A DNA stretch of 64,000 bases from the NCBI RefSeq assembly GCF_964275005.1, contig NC_092698.1:21527309-21591308 (forward strand), given 5' to 3'. Position numbers and translations under genes: made by a program. Numbering within the stretch: the stretch's first letter is position 1; each line of letters starts with the position of its first letter. Shown here piece by piece: positions 47,819 through 59,100 of this stretch. This DNA comes from Diadema setosum (lineage: Eukaryota > Echinodermata > Echinoidea > Diadematoida > Diadematidae). The notes below the pieces were generated by a model. The model was not told where the DNA came from and searched no databases. It saw nothing but the letters and a program-made list of their open reading frames with translations.

Positions 47819-50112
47819 CTGATAAAAAAAAAAAAAAAAAACAGAAAAAAAGAAGGTAAGCCAAACAGAAGGAGAGTAAGCACAGTAAAGTACGAAGCAA
47901 AACATATGCATTATTCAAATCTATAATATGTATTTGCACACACAGATACAGACATACAGACATTGGTGTACAAATGCTGGAACATCATTTCATAACAGCT
48001 ATAAACTAATAAACATAGCCTGTTTTTCCCCCAATTTCAACACTGTCTGACTGTCTGCATTCAATTTATACAGATCATCAAGAAACTTCTTGAGCCCATC
48101 TTGGAAAGCCCCAAAATACGTTAAGAAATTAAGTGCATTTTCATAACAACAAAACACTGGCAAAAATTCTGTGAATTGGAGAGTACTTGTCTACCGTGTC
48201 AAAAGGCACTCCCGGTAATTAAAATAAAGTATGGCATGCGCCCTTCAAATTTCTCGGGAATCACTTTCACCGACTTTAATAATATACTTCTGTAAGTCAC
48301 TGTTTTACCGACACGAGGACATGAACTGACCATGACTTCTGTCCAGTACTATCAAATTATTAAACAGGCCATGGTCATGTGTGATATTACAGATGACCAA
48401 ACATTTTTTACTGCATGATGCACATTCCTGCGTGTGGTAATGCATTCACTTGACCGTGATTGAAGTGGGGAATAGATGGAAGGCAGTGACCTCACATGCT
48501 TAAAATGTACAATGTGAGCTTCCAAAAAAAATAGTTCCTGCACTGACCTTGAGAAGCTTTGTGTAGGTGATGACCGCCTCCTCTTCAAGGTAGCCGACAA
48601 AGCGATGGCAAAACTTGGGGCTGACCAGGTACGACAGGAAAAATATGTTCACGAAGATGCCTGTAGTCATTTACAAAATAAGTATACAATGATTAAAAAC
48701 CTGTTGGAAGGTATAATGCAATATGCAAATAGGTCAGGACTACACTAAGACCCGAATTCATGAAGGTGGTACAATTGAAACCATGGTTTAAACCACGGAC
48801 AATTTGTATGGAGTATCAAGGGCCGCATGGCCTATTTCGTTACGAAATCAGTCATTTCGTTACAAAATAGGCGCTCCATACAAATTGTCCATGGTTTAAA
48901 CCATGATTTCAATTGTACCACCTTCGTGACTTCGGGCCTATGAGTTGTACCCTCATGGTGGAAAGATAGGTTAAGGTATTCAGATTCTAGCTGAATCAAT
49001 CAAATCCCCCCAACATGAGCTGTAAAAAAACACAAAACTAAAACTAGAAGCACTTGGAGCATGTAAATTTCTGCCAAGGCCATAGGGTAAAACTACACAA
49101 GCATCTAAAAAAAAAAAGACTGGATTGGGATCATGAGCTGGATCACCATCCAAAACTTAAAACCTATTTCTTTTACCATAACACACCCACTCGGAAAATT
49201 TCATCAAAGTCCATTCATAATTTTAAAGTAATATTGATATTAAAGGGTGTGTACAGTTCTGGTCGAGGTGAGGATTTAGCTTTTAACGTTTTGAGAGATA
49301 TTCAGAAACCACTCTATGAGATGTCAAAGAGCATGCAGTTCTAAGGGGTATCAAAAGTTTATTCGATGAAAATCGGTTTTGAAGTGGCTGAGATATCCAA
49401 AAACAAGGTGAAACAAAGAGATCCTAATAAAGTTGTGGCATGTCGCCTTTTATTATTATCACTTTTTTGGATATCTCAGCCATTTGAAAACCAATTTTCA
49501 TCAAATAAACATTGAATCCTTCTTAAAATCACATGCTCTTTCATATTTCATAAGAGGCTTTTCATTATCTCACTTAGGAATGTTCAAAACATGAATCCCC
49601 ACCTCAACCAGTACTGTACAGTAAAAAGGGGGGAAGCCATAAGCAAACTACTCATTGTACTCTCCACAAAAGCTGGGAGTCAAAGACTTACGTTAATGAT
49701 GGACCACAAATGGATTTCAGTTCAGACTAACAGACGACTGACAGACAACTTGGAAAAACGTCATGACACTGAAATGTTTGTATTAAGAATGACAGGAACA
49801 CAAACGAAATACTAGATGAATGATACGTTCTTTAGACATACCCTGAGCACCAAGCACCATCAGCCTGAAGAACAGAGATGGCTTCTTGATTTCCAGAGCT
49901 GTCATCAGATGCATTCTCTCATTCTCTGCCTCCTCTGTCACACAAGAAAAAAGATAGATGAGAGATTATTTGATTCTGTTTATTAGACTACTCCACAATG
50001 TCATGAGATCATGTGATAAAACCAGCATACTACTGATCTGAAATACTAATTAATTTTTTTTTTTTATATAAGAGTTGGTTGCTGACACACCAGATCATTA
50101 ATCACAGAGACA

Positions 50113-50162
<50 letters not shown>

Positions 50163-53100
50163 GAGAGAAGAATATGAGAGTCATCTAGAACCTCCTAGTC
50201 CTGCATTACATGATCCCCATAAAACAATCTGAAACCAACTTGTGGAGCGTGAAAGAGTCAACTTTGAATGGATTACCGGTACATTTTGATGATGCGGGGG
50301 AAATATAGCAAAAGCAACAGACGTCTGATGAATCACATTTCTCTATCATTCATTTATCTTTTTTTTTCTTCTTCTTCTATTTTTTTTTTCTTTTGAAGGA
50401 GGGGTTTTTTTATGGGCATCCATCTCACCTAGGAGGGTGTGGATCCAGCCATGGTCCCTCTGCATCCTTCTCAGAGATCTCAAGTGCCTGCTCATCGCGG
50501 CAACCATGCCCGGTACCCCGGCAACCGTCTCCAGGAAGATGATGCGGCTGCAAATTTTAAGGTTGTGGGGAAGATTTCGAGATGAGAGGACACCAAGATA
50601 TCACCGTGACATGGTTACATACAGAGTAATTGTACTAAAACATATTCTTTCTCACAATGAAGACAATATCATTTTGAACTTTGTCCACATTGCATTCATG
50701 GTTGATGTCAAAACGCTCAAATTGCACAATAACATAGACCACTGGGATGATGAATCAGGTATTACCTATCTACAAATTCATCACTTTGTACACTCAATCA
50801 GTTTTCAAATATACCTTATCAGCAGCAATTCAGTATTGACCCAAAACATGCAATTGTTAACAACTTGGTACTTGTAAGCAGACAAGGCAGAACTCTAAAA
50901 GAAATCTTTATGTCCCCACCATAATCTTATTTTTGCACTAGCTAACTGAGGCTAGATTAAATAAATACAAACACAAAACCATGCTGTCTACACAAATCCG
51001 ATCACACTCTTGTACCCCCTTTAATTTTGTCATATAATCTTCAAGGAGGCCATATATTACATCAACAGGATAAGCAAATGGCTTCGCCTGGCTTGTGTGC
51101 TTGAATGTAAGCTCATAAATCTCCTGTACGTGACACTGAACCTCTGGCATCAATTCTCACATACACCTTGACAAACTGTCTCAACACTCACCCTGATAAC
51201 ATACACCGAGTCCTACCCAAAATGGGTGCACAGGCTATAATACAGGAAAGAAAAATCTTCTATCCGCTTATTTGCAAAGTTTCCAATTCGCATCACATGT
51301 TCAGTACATTACTTTTCTCATGCCTTCAGTTTGAATAGTCAATTGCCTGTGAATCTGACAATGACTGAGGGAAGTGTAAGTTGCCCATGCTAGTTGACAC
51401 ACATGCAGAATAATTATGTATATAGACTTTCTAAGTTACTAGCTCATCATACCACAAAAATAACAATTTTACTTTCACTGAGCGTTAATATTGGTATGAT
51501 GCATGTCACCTGTGTGACTTTGAAGACTATTCCATGATTACAGCCTAGCAGAGAAACACAAAGACAGAAATGCAGAAATATAACTTAATGTATATCAGTA
51601 AACACGTAGAGGGTAATTCTCATTAAATTGTGATAAAGAAATCCCAAACACACACATACCAAATGTACATGAATAAACACAAACTGCTAGTCATTACTAT
51701 TGAGATAGTTATATGTCAATTCAAGAAGTATTCATTTCATATCTCAAGATCTCATGTCAAGGATAGCAAATCTTAATATCCTATTTCATATCATTATCAG
51801 AAGAAAACAAAAAGCAAAAACAAAAACAAAACCAAAGCAAAATATATACATCATACATGCCATATGTATTTCTAGTGAAATTCACTGTGGTCTGTGAAGT
51901 TTCAAGGGAATTGATGTGGGAGGTGGAGCTGTTAACATGAAGAACATCCCGTTCTACAAGGGATGACTTTCAAGTATTCCCCCCAAACCCCAGACAGTAC
52001 ATCTCAGATTGCCTACCTTACCATCAATCATGTCAAATAAACACAGCTATAGAGAGCTCTCCACGAGCTCTGGAGACTGTCATAAAAAGAAAATAAGGTG
52101 GGGAGAGAAGGGCAAGGGGAGAAGGCTGAAGCAAGGACCTCATGTTTTTATAGTAGCGGTGATGAGACGCCTGTCCTTTTAGATGATACGAAGTTGTATA
52201 AATGTGCGGCTCATTAATGTATCACAGGAATCGGATGTACAGTTGCACAGGGGGATCAGTGATGCAAGACATGAGGGATGTGCTATCTGTAGAATTTCTG
52301 GCGACTGGAAACGGCAAAGAGTGAAACACAGCAATTCTCTGTTTTTGTTTTTGTTTTTGTTTTTGTTTTTTGTTTTTTGTTTTTTTCCCCAAACCCCTGA
52401 AACCCTCCCCCTATGGTTTATATGGACCTGTTGTAATATATAATTTTTTCTATCAATGCAGTCTTTACAGAAAGGCAGGGGGGGCTGTTTCCTAAGCAAT
52501 AACACTTGCCAGACTGTCCAGATTGACCACAGAACATCAAAGTTATAAGTATGAAAATGGATTATTTGTCAAATGATCAGATAAGGAAATTATTACCAGT
52601 ATTACAAGATTAGGAAAGAACGGTGCCTAGGCTACAGTCTGAAATGATTTCCCTGGGGACATTTTTAGGGCCTGTATCATACGTAGGCCGACGTTACCAA
52701 ATCAAGCAAACAAACTAAAAATATGAATGATGGAATTGATATTCCAATTACGGTATACCAAAGGAGGAAGGTAAGAGAAAGAGAGAGGGATGGAAAGACG
52801 GAGAGAAAGAAAAATGGGCGCTTTATGAGCACTTGTTAAAGGACAAGTTCACCTTCATAAACATAAGGATTGAGAGAATGCAGTAATACTAGTAGAAAAC
52901 ATCAGTGAGAGTTTAAGGAAAATTGGACAATCCGTTCAATAGTTATGAATTGTTCAAATTTTTGTGTTGGAACCGCTGGATAGGGAGACTACTAAGGCTC
53001 GTGATGTCATATGAGTACAACAGTATAAAGAAAATGTAAAGAAAATTCAACATATTTTCATTTTTTCCGCATAATATAAGAGCACTTGACTTGCCTCTTT

Positions 53101-56100
53101 CTAAAGGCAATGGGAATAATATTACCCATAACATATGTCAGTAACGAGTCAAGGGAATGTGTACTTTTTTCAAAAGATGAAATTTTGTGAAATTCTCTTA
53201 AATATTTTCCTTATTATTGTTGTACGCAAGTGACATCATACACTGCAGTAGTCTTCTCATCCAGCGGTGACTGCACAAACACTTCAAAAATTCATAACTT
53301 TTGAAAGGATTGTCTGTTTTTCCTCAAACTTTCAATGATGTGTTCTACAAATTGCTACATTCTCTCAATCCTTATGTTAATGAAGGTGAACTTGTCCTTT
53401 AAAATACAAATGTAGATATAGGCTTGCATCATAATTTCATTAGCTCAAACTTTGAAGGACTCCAGTTTGGAAAATAAAGGGCATTCATTCAATTTCACTT
53501 CAGGCTTAGGCAGAAATGATGCTTCCAAAGTATATGATACGATGAGGTCCTGAATATAAGATCTGAAACTCTGTATGTCACCGTGCCCCCCCTTAAGAAA
53601 AGGAGAGCAAGTATGAAAGGAGGCAGAATTCACTGCTGTATACGGTCATGTGATATACGCTCGAGACAATCCAGCGGTTTGCTTCCTACAATGGCAGGGA
53701 CCCATTACATATTATATACCTCATATATAGAATCCTCTCATCTGATTGGTTAAAAGCGGAGTCATGAAAATAGCTGTGCCCCATTTTTGATCTACTGTGC
53801 CCGGCACTGGGCACAGTAAATCAACTGTGCCCTGTACGCTGGTTTGGAAACAGTCGCAACCCCGTACACTGTATATACCTATGTACACATTCATGTACGC
53901 ACCAATGATACGACCGCCGCGCTGTCGATCAGCATTGATTATGAGTGCTGTAAAAGAGACTAGAATCTATATTTTCGGTATCTATATTTTGGAATCTATA
54001 TTTTCGGTATATAAAACAAATAATGATTGCTTGATATTCGGGACACAGTTAAAATTATGTAGGCCCTCGGTGATGTGAAAACCATAACCATGCCCTCAGC
54101 TTCGCTTCGGGCATAGTTACGATTTTCACATCACCTTGGGCCCATAATTTTAACTGTGCCCCTCATAGCAGTCATTATTTGTATACTAGCTATGCCCCGA
54201 GTATAAAATCAAGAGAGCATGCTCCCTCTAATAGCATACTGTGTGCACTCCTATTCTCTTTGGTGGTGGGGTCCATCTTGAATTCCCTGGCTGCTGCCAA
54301 AAAACACTACAATCTGTACAGTTTAGTGTTTCCACAAGCCTCTGAATGAAATATATCCCTGGTATTCATATACTGTATACACCATATATTCAGCGAGTCT
54401 AAATTTTTGCAAATCGGAACTTCCCGACGATTTCGCGAGTGGTTACATTCGCGATAGTGGAGTCCTGTACCAAGTGGAGAAATGTGTGTACGTCACATTC
54501 ACAGCATGATCAGTCAATATTTTCGAGTGTTTTTAATTTCGTGAATAGCACCTGACTTGCGAAATTCGCGAAAATAAAAACCTCGCGAAATATTTGGCAT
54601 ACACAGTACTTGGCAGACTATTAATTTCAAAAGAATAAAAGATGCATTTTTTTTTCCTGGTAAAGCATGCAGTCTAGACTGTGTGAAAGAGCACAGTACT
54701 GTCCTTTGTGCAGAAGGCTTCTGCTGCAGTGTATGATTACTCATTGAAGGTACATAAAACTACAGTGGAAAACATGTGTTTGAAGATCTCTTCCCATCTA
54801 AATACAAAGTCACAAATTAAGCTTGCTGTATAGTTCTCTGGTTTTCTTGATCCTATGACCAAAAAAATGACTGTCTACACACATTTAAAAAAAAAAAAAA
54901 AAATATTACGGATGTCTTTGTTGTAACCTACACGACTACCCATATGCCACACCTGATACACGACAAGTACTTCCTGAGAAAGTGGAAAACATGACACACT
55001 TTTTCCCTTTTTATTTATTTCCTCTTCAAAGCTCATTTACCACTTTCGCAACAAAAGGGCTGGTACCGTACGTGCAGTCTCAGGATACCGAGCACCTTGA
55101 ATATCTGAGCTTTAGAATTCTTGCATTTTTTTATAAGAGAATAAATGAGAGTTTGCTCTAATCACTGAGATACTGCAAGTAATTAAAGAAGCAAGACCAC
55201 AAAAGCATATCACTGTAAACTTTGAGCAAAATCAGACAAATCAAGAAAAGTAATCACAAAGCATGACATCCCTTTTATTACTTTATTATTAGTAAATCAG
55301 TACACCAACATACTGGCAAGTGCTAGTAACACTCTTATTTGCAAGACTATAATACCTCCAGTGCAGTACTTGTACTCACCATGATTTGCAACATAAACAC
55401 AGACTATGACACGTATTGAGTTTCTTTAAGAAGTATGAAGGAATTGCCTCTCCTTGTAACAGTAAATGTGCAAGAATCACTGTGAACATAGCATGGAGAA
55501 CACAATATTTTTCTAGAAAATGTGAAATTAGGTGGGCATCAAGACCAGCACAGGTATAGACATATTGCATACATGATTTGATCATTATTTGATGCAGATA
55601 TGTTTGTCATCCTGTATTGAAAGATGGCATGTTAATATTCAGATTTTTTAATTTCCCATTTTCATTTCCTTGTTAATCACGCTCCACAGTCATCTACAAT
55701 CAAATCTGCATGACCTGTTGACTCTGTTTCCATGCTTTCATTCAAAGCATCATTGTCTCTAATTCACTTAATCTTTGTATTACCACTATTCTCACAACAG
55801 ATCAAAAGATAATTCTCACTTGACAGAAAATGCCATGGAGATTCAAATATCAAATCAGTACAGAAAAGTCATGACAATTACACAAAATGTTGCGAGGCTT
55901 TTATACCAGGCTTCAAAGTAAAGCCTACACTGTGTACACTCCATGTACAAGACCCATGATAATCTTATGGGCTCCCATACATACAGTCCTTTCTCAAGTT
56001 TTGCCTCTAATTACTGTGACTCTAGACACTTTTTTCATGCATACTGGAACAGTAATGCCACATGACTCAAGAAATTGATACGCTTTTACCAGCATATTGT

Positions 56101-59100
56101 ACAGCAAGCAATAAAATGATCCTTGTTTTTTCAATCTTCATTTCCCCCTCCTAACAAGCTAACAACAGAATACAGGTATGACACCACATTTAACACCATG
56201 CTATGGACTGATTGCATTTATATGATACGCCTCTTGATTTACCAAGATTTTTTCTTTTACCCTAGTACCATCAATCCTTTCTTGCTGACCACCTGTTCAG
56301 AGCAGCAATCCTTCTATAACCTTCCTAGAACAAATTCCCCAAAGAAAAATTGTGTTACAGCCTGAGGAACCATTGACCTTTGACCCCACCCCTCCTCTCC
56401 CGTCCCACACACACATTAAAAATGGTTCCACATCCCTTGTACATGTACCACACTCAGCATAAGTTTTTTAAAGACCTTCAGAACTACATGTATGGTACAC
56501 CTTTTTTCAGCAACATCATAAAAGTTGGAGGCAGTGCCACAAAAATGTTAAACATTTAGTGTTTGACACCTCCCTGTTGGATATCTCTTGACAAAGGTCA
56601 TAGCTGGTTAGATCCTGCTATCTGATGCCTGACAAGTAGGATGTGGTATTTCTGATTACATATTTTTGCTGTAAACAAAGCAGAAATCCCATATATCATG
56701 GTCTCCATTGTTTCAATATGTAAATATCAAAGTAGGCAGCATGGATGAGATATGACATTCCAAGAATTATGCTACGCTGACTTTGCAGAAATCAACAATT
56801 TTATATGCAAAAGTCATTGCAACAGAAAAGTCCTGAATTTTTCCTTTATCTTCTCTAGTTTTTTGATTAACTTCCATGTAAGTCAAGATATGTGTAAGTC
56901 AACAGATTTTTATAAGTTTCAAGCATGTTGACTTGTGTGAGGTTTACTGAATTTTGGTAGAGAGGTGCTGGTCCTGAAATTCACTATTGAATTGATACCA
57001 ACAAGACCTTCTAGCTAGATTGATATTGCACTGTAACATCTCATAAAGTTTTAGGTAAATGACACAAGTTCAAACAACATTGGATATCACACTTAATGAT
57101 GTCATGGTATTTACCAGATGATAAGAGATCATGTACAGAGGGAACCATCAAACCCAACCCCATTTCACTGCATTCCAAAGTGTGCACAGAAGTATTGACA
57201 TATCCTGCAATATTCTTAGAAGATTAGGATACACTATACACCATGACATGCCTAATACAAGATTTTTCCATCATGAATCACAAAAATATCTCAGAAAATA
57301 AAAACTAAATGAAAATGTATTCAGTAAAGAGAGCTCTGTTCATAGTCTTGTGGCAGCTTGGAATATATCAGGGGGGGGGGGAACCATTGATATTTCCTCA
57401 GAAAGTAAATGGCAACAAAGTATGTTCCATGTTCTCTACAAACAGAGAGCATAAGGTAGGCAGAGATATATTTCAAATGAGCTTTGAAATGCTTGTTAAA
57501 ACAGGTGACAATTTCATTCTTAAATCTTCACGCTGACAAATTTCTTGCCTTTGCATGAACTTTATACCCCACTATATTCCTGAAGTAGAGCATTTAATTA
57601 AAATCTGATGCATGTACAATCCACACTGTGTGAGAAGCAGGAAGCAACAATTTGCGATCAATTCATCACATAGACTGCAGTCCCACTGGCAAAAGATTGT
57701 GAAGTTTAAGAATGCAATCTTTTAGATCTCCAAGTTTTGCCAGTGTGACCACAAACTTCCTGTGAAACTTTTCACTCAAACTAGGGATATTTGAGCGCTG
57801 GCAACTGAAACTTCGCAAAATCTGTCATGTGACCAGTCCACCATCTTTTTGAGGCATTGATCAATGATTCTCGGACAGTGCCTCAGTGGAATGAACTGTG
57901 TGCATTGTTACATCACAGTCATTAGCTGTCAGACAGCTTACTCTTATTTCTTTCTTGTGCATGTGCACTAAACCCAAACATTGAGAAGTTTGGCTGCCAA
58001 TGTGGACGGACAACCAAAGATCATGAAGACTTCGCGATCTAAAACTTGGCAATCTTTTGTCAGTGTGACTGGGCTTTTGTGAACCTACAGAGAGATACTT
58101 TACAGTGATGATAATAGAATGATGACTGTGATGATAATGATAAAGATGATAATGATGATGACAATGACTTACTAGATCCATTTCCTTTCAGTCCTCTTCC
58201 CCCACGTAAAACCAGAAAAGAAGTCAAATCCTCCCCTCATTGTCTTCACAGCAAGATATGCCATCTGTTGGAAGAAAGCACAATCGGGTTTGAATGCGAC
58301 ACGATTACAAACATAGTCAATCATCTGTGAATAATCGATTACAGTGAATGAGACATGATTACAAAGTCAGTCATCTTAGAATCATCGGTTACAGTGACAC
58401 CACACAGGCCTTTACTGTATTAGGTGAATTTTAATTGGCAAACTAACCAGCAATGTCAAGACTACAAATATGAAGATGTGAAAAGAAGTTATTTCTTCAT
58501 TTACAACTTTCCTATCTACTCATCAATGGAGGCATTGATCTGTTTTTATTAACAATGACGGTAAGCACATGGGATTAGCATCAGAGTATCATCTTTGCAC
58601 TGAATTGATTTCACGATGGTGCAGCGAGGCAACACAATGTACTCCTACATAGAACACAAGTAAGTTTCAGAACTATCACTTTCGGAATGACGAATTTCAA
58701 AGCGATGCATCATGCAATATATAATTAGTGGCACCTCCACTGAACCATAAAACAGAAAACTGAAGCATGTTTCGTTTTTGCTTTTTTTGTTTTGTTTTGC
58801 TGATTGAGCAATGGAATCCGGTACCTTATTTTGGTATTTGGGTTGATTATATTTACCCTGTCAACTCTTTCTGCAGGAGGTTTGTGCGTGATTTCTACCT
58901 TGTCCATTTCATCTTCAGACCTGTAAGAGTCCAAGAGGAAAAGTAATGCTGCAAAATAAAACAAGTTGTCTGGAGCTCTGTGATGCTTATACACAACAGT
59001 ACAGTCTCCTTTCCTAGGGCCTGACAAGGGCTACTGTTCATAATATGTTCAGACAAAAATTTACTTGTACAGAGACCACTGAATATGGTTTATGAGCAAC

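Larger units (their letters stand above)
50548..58172 (-). other. AOX: AOX intron 5, 7.6 kb, repeat-filled
   Basis: The intron is bounded by a GTAAGT donor at 58172 and the acceptor TTTGCAG at 50548-50550, which split the TA|C tyrosine codon. Inside are a TTAAAGG-ended 567-bp inverted-repeat element, a 125-bp palindrome, a TTTCGCG-type element, TTTTTG repeats and part of a foldback. No further exon is supported. Confidence 0.85.

Noticed and set aside
50437..50877. Plus-strand 146-codon frame, the second longest in the window
   Set aside because: It overlaps AOX exon 6 in antisense and continues into AT-rich intron with no domain.
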